Positions 40,565-49,722 of a DNA stretch of 64,000 nucleotides are shown piece after piece. The stretch spans positions 62,001 to 126,000 of the forward strand of contig JACPVG010000036.1 in assembly GCA_016191875.1 (NCBI GenBank), read 5' to 3'. The notes under the pieces are model-generated. The model made no database searches, was not told where the DNA came from, and worked only from the letters and a program-made list of their open reading frames with translations. Position numbers and translations under genes: made by a program. The first letter of the stretch is position 1, and every line of letters starts with the position of its first letter. The DNA is from Chloroflexota bacterium (lineage in GTDB: Bacteria > Chloroflexota > Anaerolineae > Anaerolineales > UBA11579).

Positions 40565-41236
40565 CTATTCGCCCGGTTCCCCGCGCAGCGCGTCGCGGAT
40601 GTTGTTCTCCACCGCATAGGTGGCGGCCTCGATGCGGTTGCTCACCCCCAGCTTTGACAATATCGAACTGACGTGATGCCCGACGGTCTTCTCCGAGAGA
40701 ACCAGGGCGGCGGCGATCTCGGCATTGGATCTGCCCTGCGCCACCAGGGCCAGCACCTCCAATTCCCGGCGGCTCAGGTCGTGGAAGGCGTGCTGGCGCT
40801 GCTGGCGTTCCGCCTGGCGCACGCGGTCAATCACCTTGCGGGTCACCTGCGGGTCGAGCGCCGAACCGCCCTGACGGGCGGCGTCCAGCGCGTCCAGCAG
40901 CGGCTGGTTGCCCACCTGCTTCAGCACATAGCCGGATGCGCCGGCTTCCAGCGCCTTGAAGATCAGTTCATCCTCGGCGTAGGAGGTCAGCATGATGACC
41001 TCCACCTGCGGGTGGCCGGCTTTGATCCTGCGGCAGGCCAGGATGCCGCTTTCGCCCGGCAGGCGGATATCCAGCACCACCACATCCGGGTTGAGCGCCC
41101 CGACCTGGGCGACGGCTTCATCGGCGCTGCCCGCTTCGCCAACCACCTCCACCCAGGGGACATCTTCCAGCAGGGTCATCAGCCCCAGCCGCACCACTTC
41201 GTGGTCGTCCACCAGCAGCACCCGCAGCCGTTTCAT
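40565..41236 (-). CDS. NarL/LuxR-family response regulator
   Basis: 223 residues. Receiver with Asp56 (VVVLDIRLPG), Asp10-Asp11, and Lys106. C-terminal LuxR-type HTH: DLSRRELEVLALVAQGRSNAEIAAALVLSEKTVGHHVSSILSKLGVSNRIEA. ATGA-coupled to its kinase upstream, so they form one two-component system. It lies beside two small membrane proteins (42742-43636) that may be its regulated or sensed partners. Confidence 0.93.
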   Translation of the reverse strand: MKRLRVLLVDDHEVVRLGLMTLLEDVPWVEVVGEAGSADEAVAQVGALNPDVVVLDIRLPGESGILACRRIKAGHPQVEVIMLTSYAEDELIFKALEAGASGYVLKQVGNQPLLDALDAARQGGSALDPQVTRKVIDRVRQAERQQRQHAFHDLSRRELEVLALVAQGRSNAEIAAALVLSEKTVGHHVSSILSKLGVSNRIEAATYAVENNIRDALRGEPGE

Positions 41237-42636
41237 GGGTCTTCCCTCCAGGGCGCGCGCAGGGTGATGCGTGCGCCTTTGCCGGGCTGCGACTGGATCT
41301 CCAGCGCCCCGCCCAACAGCCGCGCCCGGTCGCGCATATTGCGCAGGCCGTAGCCTGCCCTGGCGTGAGCAGGGTCGAAACCGCGGCCGCTGTCTTCCAC
41401 CGTCAGTTCAAGGTTCCCAGCCGCCAGCGCGGCGCGCACCTGGACGCGTTTGCCGCCGGAATGCCGCACGGCGTTGGAGAGCGCCTCGCTCAGGAAGGCG
41501 GCCACGTGCGGCAGCCGGGCCGGATGGAAAGGCCGCTCGGACTCCAGCGCCATATCCAGGCGCACTTCCACCAGCGAATTCAGGCGGACGTCCTCGGTCT
41601 GGCTCTGGATGATCGATTCGAGGGTATCGCCGGCGGCGGATGGTTTCAGGTTGCCGATGTAATTCCGCAGGTCGGCGATGGCCTCGTTGAGCAGGCGGCC
41701 AGCCCGTTCCAGGCGGGAGGCCTCTTTTGGCTCGGCGGCCAGGTTGCGGCTGGCCGATTCCAGGAGCAGGCCGGCGGTGTAGATGGTCTGGATCGTGCCA
41801 TCGTGCAGTTCACGGGCGATGCGTTCGCGTTCTTCGACCAGTTCGCGCTCCACCTGGGCCTGCTCGATGAGCTGGTTGACTTCGATATCGAACACTTCCA
41901 GGGAGCGAATCGTGGCCAGCGTCAGCGCCAGGCCGGCCAGGGAACGGATCACCGGCGGGGGGAAGCCCAGCCAGGCGGTGAAGGTGGCGTCGTTAAGCCA
42001 GCTGGCCGGGGGAAACCCGGCCGGGGGGACGACCAGACCGCCAAAGATGGCATAAGCCACCAGAGCCAGGCTGGCAACCCGCAGGGTGCGGGCGATGCCT
42101 GCCAACCCCAGCGGCACGATAAAACGGTCCACGTGGTAGCGAACCCCGATGGCGCTGAGGATGCCGGCCGGGACGGCGATCAGATAGCGCGCCCAGATGG
42201 ATGCCAGCGTGTGGAGCGTGTGGATGTCGTCGTACCGGGCGATGCCCGGCATGAAGAACCAGAACAACCAGAGCATGAAGATCGCCAGGGGCAGGGCCGC
42301 CAGCCGCGGCCAGCGCCTGCGCAGCAATTCCGCCCCGAACTGGAGGAGGAATGCGAATGAAAGCCCCAGCAGGATCGTCTGAAGGCTGATCAGGAAGGAA
42401 ATGCCCGCTTCGGGCAGATAGCCGGCCTGAATGGGGATGAACACCCAGCCCCATTCGTGCAGGCCGTGGGATAGGCCGAAGGCGGCCAGCCAGCCCAGGT
42501 TGCGCGCCAGTTCCAGGCGGCTGTGGCTGCGGGACTGGAGGGCGATCGCCAGACCCAGCGTGAAGAAGACCAGGCCGTAGACAAAGAACACAATGACGGC
42601 GTTGGTTTCAAAGAAACGCTGCAACCCGGAAATCAT
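41233..42636 (-). CDS. Sensor histidine kinase (HisKA_3 type), seven-helix input
   Basis: 467 residues. About seven membrane helices fill residues ~10-245. HisKA_3 phospho-acceptor block ERIARELHDGTIQTIYTAGLLLE, then ATPase domain LSEALSNAVRHSGG, VEDSGRGFDPAHARAGYGLRNMRDRARLLGG. The input is a membrane-embedded sensor of unknown signal. Overlaps the regulator gene (ATGA). Confidence 0.92.
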   Translation of the reverse strand: MISGLQRFFETNAVIVFFVYGLVFFTLGLAIALQSRSHSRLELARNLGWLAAFGLSHGLHEWGWVFIPIQAGYLPEAGISFLISLQTILLGLSFAFLLQFGAELLRRRWPRLAALPLAIFMLWLFWFFMPGIARYDDIHTLHTLASIWARYLIAVPAGILSAIGVRYHVDRFIVPLGLAGIARTLRVASLALVAYAIFGGLVVPPAGFPPASWLNDATFTAWLGFPPPVIRSLAGLALTLATIRSLEVFDIEVNQLIEQAQVERELVEERERIARELHDGTIQTIYTAGLLLESASRNLAAEPKEASRLERAGRLLNEAIADLRNYIGNLKPSAAGDTLESIIQSQTEDVRLNSLVEVRLDMALESERPFHPARLPHVAAFLSEALSNAVRHSGGKRVQVRAALAAGNLELTVEDSGRGFDPAHARAGYGLRNMRDRARLLGGALEIQSQPGKGARITLRAPWREDP

Positions 42637-42676
42637 GGAGTGACTTTAAGCCCAAACGATGGGGATGTCAAATGCG

Positions 42677-42724
42677 GTGAAAAGACAGAGTTCCGGGGCG
42701 TCTCGCAACGACCCGGAACTCTGC
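42677..42724 (-). terminator. Hairpin terminator downstream of the small membrane genes
   Basis: CAGAGTTCCGGG pairs with CCCGGAACTCTG (42686-42697 / 42712-42723). On the minus strand it is followed by TCTTTTCA. It ends the unit with 42742-43077. Confidence 0.8.
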
Positions 42725-42741
42725 GCGGGAGAGAGGAGGTT

Positions 42742-43077
42742 CTATTCGGCGAAGGCTTCGAAGAAGGGCGGGAAGGTGAACAGCACGCCCACGGCGATCA
42801 GCGCCAGGGTGACGCGGAAGGCTTTGTCGATACTGACGTCCTTGCCCTTCCAGAACGTGTTCAGCAGCGCCCAGGCGATCAGCCAGGCGATGATGGCCAT
42901 ACCCGTCTTGCCGCTCAACGGCCCGACCGGGGCGGTCCAGGTGAGGAAGGTCTTGAGGGCGGCGCTGAGCTCAGCGCCGGTGGTCATCAGGCCCATCACG
43001 AGTGCGCCGATGCCGCTGCCGATCATGGCGGCGGCGGCCGGGCCGGTCGTCATCAGTTTCACTTCTTTGGTGGTCAT
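42742..43077 (-). CDS. Small three-helix membrane protein, unknown
   Basis: 111 residues from ATG 43077 (AGGAGC ahead). Hydrophobic helices near residues 14-32, 60-76 and 88-108, with a GKDVSIDKAF loop. No family recognised. 28 bp after the next gene on the same strand; the pair likely makes one complex. Confidence 0.65.
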   Translation of the reverse strand: MTTKEVKLMTTGPAAAAMIGSGIGALVMGLMTTGAELSAALKTFLTWTAPVGPLSGKTGMAIIAWLIAWALLNTFWKGKDVSIDKAFRVTLALIAVGVLFTFPPFFEAFAE

Positions 43078-43105
43078 GATAGTGCTCCTAAGGTTTCAGG
43101 TCGGT

Positions 43106-43636
43106 TTACAGGATGGGGGCGGCTTTGGTGATCAGGGCGCCGAACAGGCCGGCGATACCGGCGGTGACAAAAGCGATGACGAACAGCACCATCACCATCT
43201 TGCGCATCTTGGCGTTCTTCACCAGTTCCGGGCCGTACTTCCAGACCAGGTAGGCGACCGCAAAAGCCAGAATGGGGGAGAACCAGGCGATGTGTTCCTT
43301 CCACTCCATGCCGAAGGTGTGCCAGGCCGAGAGGCTGGGGTCGGCCTTCAGGAACGAGCGCGGGAAGAGCGAGAGGTCGGCGCCCTCGGGCGGCGTGGCG
43401 CGGTACCAGGGGTAGACGATAAACGTGCCGGTGATGACCGTGAGCAGCGAAACAACCGCCATGCCCATCGTCCCCCAGCGCAGGCGGGTCAGGCGCTCTT
43501 TGATGCCCAACTCGGTGACCAGTTCGGGCCGCAGGGAATACAGACCTGCCAGGCCGCCGGCGAACGACAGCAGGAAGAGCGCGCCCAGGATCATGCCGTG
43601 CGCCGCCGTCCAGAATTCGCGTAGTGAAAGTGCCAT
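43106..43636 (-). CDS. Four-helix membrane protein, unknown
   Basis: 176 residues from ATG 43636 (GGAGG ahead). Helices at ~12-30, 52-70, 110-130 and 150-172. Histidines in MILG..., WHTFGMEWKEHIAWF and possibly near heme-like positions, though no cytochrome motif. The larger open frame to 43732 has no ribosome site. Directly upstream of 42742-43077 and close to a two-component system; could be a small respiratory or redox membrane pair. Not identified. Confidence 0.65.
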   Translation of the reverse strand: MALSLREFWTAAHGMILGALFLLSFAGGLAGLYSLRPELVTELGIKERLTRLRWGTMGMAVVSLLTVITGTFIVYPWYRATPPEGADLSLFPRSFLKADPSLSAWHTFGMEWKEHIAWFSPILAFAVAYLVWKYGPELVKNAKMRKMVMVLFVIAFVTAGIAGLFGALITKAAPIL

Positions 43637-43639
43637 TTC

Positions 43640-43950
43640 GTGCCTCCAGTGATGTGGTGTGGTGGATGGTTCATGCCATCCACGCTCAGGATACGCCAGA
43701 GGCCCCAGAATCGTAACGGTCAGGCGACTCAATTTGGATGGGGAGAGTTCCCTATTTCGTTTTGAAAGCGATTGGGCCTGGCGGCGATCTGCGCGCTAAC
43801 CAGGATAAAGGAATCAGGGGTATGCGGGTTGCTTTGCAACGTTCGCCGTACCCCTACGATGTAAGGGCGGCCCTTAAGGAGTCGAAGCATCCCGGCCGCC
43901 CGCATTGTTCAAGATTCGGCTCAAAGCCCCCCAAGATTGGAAATGCCAAC
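43640..43950. repeat. Repeat-rich spacer, ~310 bp
   Basis: Contains an imperfect inverted repeat GGGGTATGCGGGTTGC / GCAACGTTCGCCGTACCCC (43817-43853) and a second pair around GGGCGGCC...GGCCGCCC (~43864-43901). No ORF of note. Fills the gap between the membrane genes and the cyclase. Confidence 0.6.
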
Positions 43951-43955
43951 AGAAC

Positions 43956-46900
43956 CTAATTCAACTCTTTGTTGACCATCTCCAACAGATACCCCGCCTC
44001 GATGGGCTCCAGGATGGCGGCGGCGCGTTCCAGGTGCGCCCTGCGTTCCGGGCCGCCCGGCGGCAGCCAGCGGCCCAGGTCGTAGCGGGCGGCGGCCTGC
44101 TCGCGCGGCATCTTCTTCTCCTCGGCCAGCGCCAGCGAGCGTTCCAGCGCCTTTTGTGCGGGGCCATCCTTGCCCTGGGCCTTCAACAGGCGGCCGCGCA
44201 TGCGCCAGTAGGTGGGCATGGCGAAGGAATACACGCGCCCCACGCTCTGGATGGCCTTCAGGCCGCGCTGGGTCCAGTCCACCAGTTCGCCCCGGTCGCC
44301 CTGGCCGGTCTCCAGCAGGGTGAGCAGCACATCGGCGGCGGGGGCCAGCCCGACCATGGCGGCGTAATCCACCGTGCTCACGCCGGCCATATGTTCGATG
44401 CTGGCGCGCGCCAGGCCCAGCGCCTCGCCGGGGTCGCCCAGTTGCAAGGCGGCGTGGGCCTGCAACCCGGCGGTCGAAGATTGCGAGATGGGCACTTTCA
44501 GGTCTTCGTAACGCGCCAGCAGGCCGACCACTTCGCTGAGTTTGCTGGCGGCCGCTTCCGGCCGGCCACGCACCAGGTCGTAATAGGATTTCCAGTGCAG
44601 CGCCCAGGTGAGTTGCAGCGGGTTGTTGCGCTGGCTGGCGTTTTCGTACAGGGTGGCGGCGTACTCGTCGCCGCGCTCCGGCCGCCCCTGGAGGTAGCCG
44701 TTGAGGGTGAGGAAACTCAGGGTTTCCCCGGCCTGGCGGTCGTTGCCCAGTTCCAGGCACAGCGAGTAGGCCGGTTCCAGCAGGTCGTCCACCAGCAGCC
44801 ACTGGGCTTCGCCGCTCTGGCTGGCGGCGATGGCGATGGCCGAAGAAATGTACAGATCCGGCCGGTTGAACTTCGCCAGCAGGCGCATGGCGCGCTGGCT
44901 GTAGTCGCGCGCCAGCCCGCGCAGCGGCACGAAACTGGCGACCACGCTCATTTGGGCGTAGGCGTAGGCCAGTTCCGCCGATTCGCCCGCCCGTTCGGCC
45001 AGGTTGAGGTAATTCAGGGCGGTCAGCACCGATTCGATCTGAGCGTTGCTCAGGTAATAGGCGATGCCCATGTCGGCGTAGATCAGGGCGGCTTCCATGA
45101 GTTCGGCGCGCTTCCCGACGCTCAGGCGCGGCTGCCAGATGCGGTGCGGCAGGGTCTCGTGGATGGTCTGACGCACCAGGCGGCGCGCCAGGGCGGCTGC
45201 CATACCGGGCATGCTGCGCGGCATGGCGCGCCCCAGCCGGGCCAGGGCGGTGTTGTAGTGCGCCAGGCTCTCGCCCAGGCGGCTGAGGGCCAGCGTGGCC
45301 TGGCCCAGGCGCTTGTGCCAGCCCACCTGCCGCATGAGCGGCGTCTCCACCTCGGCGCTCAGTTTCAGGGCCTGCTGCAGGAACTCGATGGCCTCTTCGT
45401 TGGCATAGCTCTTCAGGCTTTGCTCGGCCGATTTTTCCAGGTACTCGATGGCCTTGGGGGCCAGCGTGCGGTCCAGCTCTTCGGCGGTGGCGGCCCGCAG
45501 GTAGTGGTAGGCGAGCAGCGGGTAATAGGGGGCCAGGTCGTGGGCATAGGTCTGTTCCAGCCAGCGGGCGAGTTCGTGGTGCAGCTGCCGCCGCTGGGAG
45601 AACAGCATCAGCCCGTAGGCCACTTCGTGGGTCACGGCGTGCTTGAACAGGTAGGCCAGGTCCGGCTCCATGCGCAGCAGGGTGGTGAACGAGAGCTGGC
45701 GCAGGGTGCTCAGGTAGTGGTTCAGGTTGGGCTTGTCGGTCTCGATGGGGTAGATGGCTTCCAGGGCGCGCACCAGGAACTCGCGCCCGATGACGCTGGC
45801 GACTTTGAGCGCCAGCTTTTCCGAGGGCGGCAGGCGGTCGATTCGGCTGGTGACGATGCCTTGCAGCGTATCGGGCAGGGAGAGCGTCTCCAGGGCCTGT
45901 TCGGTCCCCAGGCGGCAGGCGCCGTTCTCCACCATCACCAGGCCGGTGTCGCGCAGGGCGTAGAGCAACTCCTCGCTGTAGAAGGGGTGCCCGGCGGCTT
46001 TTTCCCAGATCAGATCCACCAGGGCGGCGGGAATCTGCTGGGCGCCCAGCCGCTGGCGGATCAGCGCGGCCACGTTCTCGGTCGTGAAGCTTTGCAGGTC
46101 CACCAGGGTGGTGGCAGCCTCGGCCAGCAGGTCGTCGAATTCCTGGGGGGCGTCGTCCTCCGGCAGCGGGCGGGTGGAGAGCACCAGCAGGAGGTGCTCG
46201 ATCTCGCGGCTCACCCGCAGCACCAGCGCCCACGAGGCCGAGTCGAACCATTGCAGGTCGTCGAACACCAGCAGGAGCGGGTAGTCTTCGGCCTTGCGCG
46301 CCAGCAGTTCGGTGAGCAGTTCGAGGATGTTGTTGCCGCGCACCTCGGCGCTCATGGCGCTGGTCAGGTCGTTTTCGGGCAGGTCGATGGGCAGCACGCT
46401 GTTGAGCAGCGGGGCCATTGGCAGGGCGTGGGCGTGGTAGCGCGCCAGGATGTTGAGCACCTGGGCCTGCTGCACGTCGCGCAGGGCCGCGCCGCTCAAT
46501 TCCGGCAGCAGATCCAGTTCGAACGCCTGGCGGAAGACCTCGCGCCAGGCATGGTAGGGGCTGTTCTTGTCGATGGCATCCAGCGTGCCGTAATAGCGGG
46601 TGAGTTTCAGCCGCCCGGACTGGCGGAACAGGTCCTCGAGCAGGCGCGACTTGCCGATGCCGGCTTCGCCGCGCAGGATGATGGTCTGCGACCCGCTGCC
46701 GCGCAACAGGCGCTGGAGGGCATCCGCCAGCAGGGTGCGTTCGCGGTCACGGCCGATCATCTCGCTGGCGGCGCGCACCGCGTCGGTGCGCTCGGTGAGC
46801 GGGTGGAAGGCCGGGAATTTCTCCGCCTTGCCCTTGATCTCCTGGTCCGGCAGGGTCTCGAAGTAGATCTGGTCTTTGGCGGCTTCGTAGGTGGCTTTAT

Positions 46901-48116
46901 CCACCAGAATCGGGACGCCATGCTCCTGTTTGAGGCGAACGTGCTGTTTGGCGACGCCCATCAGCCGGGCGGAGAGGTTGACCACGTCGCCGATCATGGT
47001 GTATTCGCGGCGGTGTTCGTTGCCCACCGAACCGCAGAAGGTGAGGCCGGTGGTGATGCCGATGTAGGACTCCACGCCCAGGGCGTTGAGTTCCTTGCGG
47101 ATGCGCAGGGCGGCGCGCACGCCGCGCGCCGGGTCGTCTTCGTGCGAGAAGGGCGGCAGGCCCAGGGCGGCCACCAGCGTCACGCCCTTGTCGTCCACGT
47201 TGAGTTTGTTGATGCTGCCTTCGTAATAGTACAGCGAGGTCTGGAGCAGGCGGGCCACGTGCTGCCCGGCCTCCAGGCTGGCGGAGGCGTTCAGGCCGGG
47301 CAGGTTGATGAACAGCACCGTCAGGCGGCGCAGTTCGGCCAGCCAGGCGCTCTGGCCCACCGAAAGCCGGTCGTTGATCGCCCCGGGGATATAGGCTTTG
47401 AGACGGATGGCGATATCTTCGTCCAGGGCCGGGTGGGAGGCCGGGCGCGGCAGGGGCAGCGTGGCGGTGATGCTCTCCAGGGATTTGCCTTTGCGCCCAT
47501 CCGGGAAGGCGACCTCCGGGCCGTGCACGCCATCCTGGCCGGCGGCGCAGGCCGACGGGCACAGCAGCACCTCGCCGGCCCGGGCGACGTCGTTGGCCAT
47601 GCCGACCTCGACCAGCGGCGCGCCGTCCAGCAGGAATTCCCAGCGGCTGAACACGCCGCCGATGTGAATCTGGCTGATCTCCCCGGCGGAGACGGCGATC
47701 TTCAGGGACAGCTGGACGCCCTCGGCCTCGAAGGCGTTGAGGGCCTGCTGCACCTGCTGGCCGCAACTGGCGGCGCGCAGGACGGCCGGGCGCAGGCCGC
47801 CCTCCTCGGACGGCCACAAAGCGATGAGCGCGTCGCCGGCGAACTTGACCACGTCGCCGCCGTTTTCCAGGATCAGGTCGATCAGTCTGCCGAAGTAGGT
47901 GTTGAGCAGGTTGGCGAGGCGTTCGGCCCCGGCCGGGCCGCGCTGGCTGAGGAGGGTGGTGACCTCGGTGAAGCCGGAAATGTCTGCGAAGAGCACCGCG
48001 GCCGAGAAGGATTCGGAGACCGGGCTGGTGATGGGCGCGGGGTCGTGCAACACCCGTTTCAGGATGAGGTCGGGGACGTAGGATGCAAAGGTTTCAACCA
48101 GGGTGGGTTGGGCCAT
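43956..48116 (-). CDS. Class III nucleotidyl cyclase (two domains)-AAA ATPase-TPR protein, soluble adenylyl cyclase-like
   Basis: 1386 residues from ATG 48116 (TTG at 48140 is in frame). First cyclase domain ~residues 40-160: FADISGFTEVT and GGDVVKFAGDALIALW, with both metal Asp residues. Second cyclase domain ~residues 265-395: NLPGLN lacks the first metal Asp, NKLNVDDKGVTLVAALG, and GDVVNLSARLM with the Asn-x3-Arg catalytic pair. This split (C1 metals, C2 Asn/Arg) matches mammalian soluble adenylyl cyclase ADCY10. Then a STAND-type ATPase with Walker A GEAGIGKSRLLEDL and Walker B LLLVFDDLQWFD, and ~700 residues of TPR-like helices. It probably makes cAMP in response to bound nucleotide or partners. 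Cytosolic; single gene. Confidence 0.9.
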   Translation of the reverse strand: MAQPTLVETFASYVPDLILKRVLHDPAPITSPVSESFSAAVLFADISGFTEVTTLLSQRGPAGAERLANLLNTYFGRLIDLILENGGDVVKFAGDALIALWPSEEGGLRPAVLRAASCGQQVQQALNAFEAEGVQLSLKIAVSAGEISQIHIGGVFSRWEFLLDGAPLVEVGMANDVARAGEVLLCPSACAAGQDGVHGPEVAFPDGRKGKSLESITATLPLPRPASHPALDEDIAIRLKAYIPGAINDRLSVGQSAWLAELRRLTVLFINLPGLNASASLEAGQHVARLLQTSLYYYEGSINKLNVDDKGVTLVAALGLPPFSHEDDPARGVRAALRIRKELNALGVESYIGITTGLTFCGSVGNEHRREYTMIGDVVNLSARLMGVAKQHVRLKQEHGVPILVDKATYEAAKDQIYFETLPDQEIKGKAEKFPAFHPLTERTDAVRAASEMIGRDRERTLLADALQRLLRGSGSQTIILRGEAGIGKSRLLEDLFRQSGRLKLTRYYGTLDAIDKNSPYHAWREVFRQAFELDLLPELSGAALRDVQQAQVLNILARYHAHALPMAPLLNSVLPIDLPENDLTSAMSAEVRGNNILELLTELLARKAEDYPLLLVFDDLQWFDSASWALVLRVSREIEHLLLVLSTRPLPEDDAPQEFDDLLAEAATTLVDLQSFTTENVAALIRQRLGAQQIPAALVDLIWEKAAGHPFYSEELLYALRDTGLVMVENGACRLGTEQALETLSLPDTLQGIVTSRIDRLPPSEKLALKVASVIGREFLVRALEAIYPIETDKPNLNHYLSTLRQLSFTTLLRMEPDLAYLFKHAVTHEVAYGLMLFSQRRQLHHELARWLEQTYAHDLAPYYPLLAYHYLRAATAEELDRTLAPKAIEYLEKSAEQSLKSYANEEAIEFLQQALKLSAEVETPLMRQVGWHKRLGQATLALSRLGESLAHYNTALARLGRAMPRSMPGMAAALARRLVRQTIHETLPHRIWQPRLSVGKRAELMEAALIYADMGIAYYLSNAQIESVLTALNYLNLAERAGESAELAYAYAQMSVVASFVPLRGLARDYSQRAMRLLAKFNRPDLYISSAIAIAASQSGEAQWLLVDDLLEPAYSLCLELGNDRQAGETLSFLTLNGYLQGRPERGDEYAATLYENASQRNNPLQLTWALHWKSYYDLVRGRPEAAASKLSEVVGLLARYEDLKVPISQSSTAGLQAHAALQLGDPGEALGLARASIEHMAGVSTVDYAAMVGLAPAADVLLTLLETGQGDRGELVDWTQRGLKAIQSVGRVYSFAMPTYWRMRGRLLKAQGKDGPAQKALERSLALAEEKKMPREQAAARYDLGRWLPPGGPERRAHLERAAAILEPIEAGYLLEMVNKELN

Positions 48117-48242
48117 GGCCGGCGGCAGCGCGCTCCTCAAGCGCCAAGTATATCAGAGCGATAGGGAGGGGACGGGAAGCGCGGCTCCCCGGATTTCTGC
48201 GATAATAGGCATGAGTTGCCGCGTGTTCCCAAGGAGCCTTCC

Positions 48243-49616
48243 ATGCGCCGCATCATCCTGTTCGTTTCCCTCCTGGCGTTGCTGGCCGCGCCCATGCCCG
48301 CCCGCGCCGACGTGGCCCCGCCGGGCCAGCCGCCGGGCAGCAACCCCCAGCCGGGCGATGAACTGACCCAGGTGCGCATGGCGGCCGAGACGGTGGTCAT
48401 CGAGGTGCTGGCCGACGCGCTGCAAGGCAGCCTGGGGCGCGCCGGCGTCACCGCCGATTTCACCATGCATAACGAAGGGGCGCAGGCCGAGGTGATGGCC
48501 GTGCGTTTCCCGATTGCCGCCAACAGCGGCTTCTCCACCTATCCGGAGATCCTGGGTCTGATGGTGGTGGTGGATGGCAGCAATGTGCCGATCCGGCGCA
48601 CGACCGGGCCCGACCCGGTCTACGGCGGCGCGGACGTGCCCTGGGCGGAGTTCGATGTCACCTTCCCGCCGGGCGAAGATGTGTCCATCCGGGTGACCTA
48701 TATGCTGGAAGGCACCGGGGAGTACCCGTTCATCGCTTTCTACTACATCCTGGCGACCGGGGCGGGCTGGAAGGACAGCATCGGCCGCGCCGACCTGGTC
48801 CTGCGCCTGCCCTATGAGGCCAGCCCGCACAACGTGGTCTTCGAGACCGAGATCGGTTGGGCGAACACCACGCCCGGCGGCGTGATGGAAGGCCGCGAGG
48901 TGCGCTGGCATTTCGAAGATCTCGAACCGACCCAGGCAGACGATCTGGTCGTGGCGCTGGTGATGCCTTCGGTCTGGCAGCGGGTGCTGGCTGAGCGCGC
49001 CAACGTGGCCGCCAACCCGGACGACGGCGAGGCCTGGGGGCGGCTGGGCAAACTCTACAAGGAAGTCACCTTCCTGCGCCGCGATTACCGCCGCGACGCC
49101 GGCGGGCTGGAACTGTATGCGCTGAGCGTGGAGGCCTACGAAAAGGCGGTGATCCTGCTGCCGAACGACGCCCTGTGGCACGCCGGGTTCGCCGACCTGC
49201 TGGCCTTCCATGCCCTGTATACGGCATACGCCGGCAGCGATGTGACCGCCGAGGCCGTGCGCGCCATGCAGGAAATTCAGGCGGCCCTGGCGCTCAAACC
49301 GAATGACCCGAAAGTGCGTGAGATCGCCGACGAAATCTTCTGGACCTTCAACGGCCATCCTTTCGAAGGCGCGGTGCGGGAGGAGGGTGGCGAGTACGTG
49401 TTCCTGTGGCTGACGGCCACGCCCACCCCGCGCCCGACGGCCACGCCCGAAAGCCCCAGCCCCACGCCGGCGGTTGAACCAACAACCGCGCACACGCCGA
49501 CCCGCACGAGCGCGCCGCCCGCGCCGAGTCCGGCTGCGCCTTCATCCGGGTTGCCGCTGTGCGGGGCGGCGCTGCTGCCGCTGGCGCTGCTGGCCGCCCG
49601 CCGCCGCCGGCGCTGA
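48243..49616 (+). CDS. Exported protein with C-terminal anchoring (sorting) tail
   Basis: 457 residues from ATG 48243 (AGGAGC ahead; the earlier ATG at 48216 lacks a site). Signal peptide MRRIILFVSLLALLAAPMPARA. The ectodomain (~30-260) is a beta-rich unknown region; then a helical, TPR-like part (~280-370, DDGEAWGRLGKLYKE, YALSVEAYEKAVILLPNDALWHAGFADLLA). A long PTPRPTATPESPSPTPA linker ends in SGLPLCGAALLPLALLAARRRRR: a short hydrophobic helix and Arg cluster, like exosortase/rhombosortase-type C-terminal tags. Divergent from the cyclase gene. Confidence 0.75.
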   Translation: MRRIILFVSLLALLAAPMPARADVAPPGQPPGSNPQPGDELTQVRMAAETVVIEVLADALQGSLGRAGVTADFTMHNEGAQAEVMAVRFPIAANSGFSTYPEILGLMVVVDGSNVPIRRTTGPDPVYGGADVPWAEFDVTFPPGEDVSIRVTYMLEGTGEYPFIAFYYILATGAGWKDSIGRADLVLRLPYEASPHNVVFETEIGWANTTPGGVMEGREVRWHFEDLEPTQADDLVVALVMPSVWQRVLAERANVAANPDDGEAWGRLGKLYKEVTFLRRDYRRDAGGLELYALSVEAYEKAVILLPNDALWHAGFADLLAFHALYTAYAGSDVTAEAVRAMQEIQAALALKPNDPKVREIADEIFWTFNGHPFEGAVREEGGEYVFLWLTATPTPRPTATPESPSPTPAVEPTTAHTPTRTSAPPAPSPAAPSSGLPLCGAALLPLALLAARRRRR

Positions 49617-49625
49617 AACAAAAAC

Positions 49626-49661
49626 CAGCCCGCGCAGTCTCCCGCGCGGGCGGTCCTTTTT
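49626..49661. terminator. Hairpin terminator (usable in both directions)
   Basis: GCCCGCGC pairs with GCGCGGGC (49628-49635 / 49644-49651), with GGTCCTTTTT after it and AAAAA on the other side. Serves the exported-protein gene (+), and possibly the aminopeptidase gene (-). Confidence 0.75.
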
Positions 49662-49663
49662 CC

Positions 49664-49722
49664 GAATTACCTGATTCCCAATTACCAATTACCCAATTAC
49701 CTGTTTCCCAATTACCGGTTTT
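49664..49722. repeat. CCAATTACC tandem repeat
   Basis: Six or more units such as AATTACCTGATTCCCAATTA and CCCAATTACCTGTTTCCCAA, in one orientation; same family as 341-470. Confidence 0.75.

Noticed and set aside
43905-48164. 1419-residue plus-strand open frame opposite the cyclase gene
   Set aside because: The minus strand has cyclase, Walker and TPR motifs; the plus frame is Gln/His/Gly-rich low-information text.
49664-49722. Possible CRISPR array or phase-variable tract
   Set aside because: Unit length ~9-10 bp without spacers, located between genes after a terminator; no reading frame would shift.
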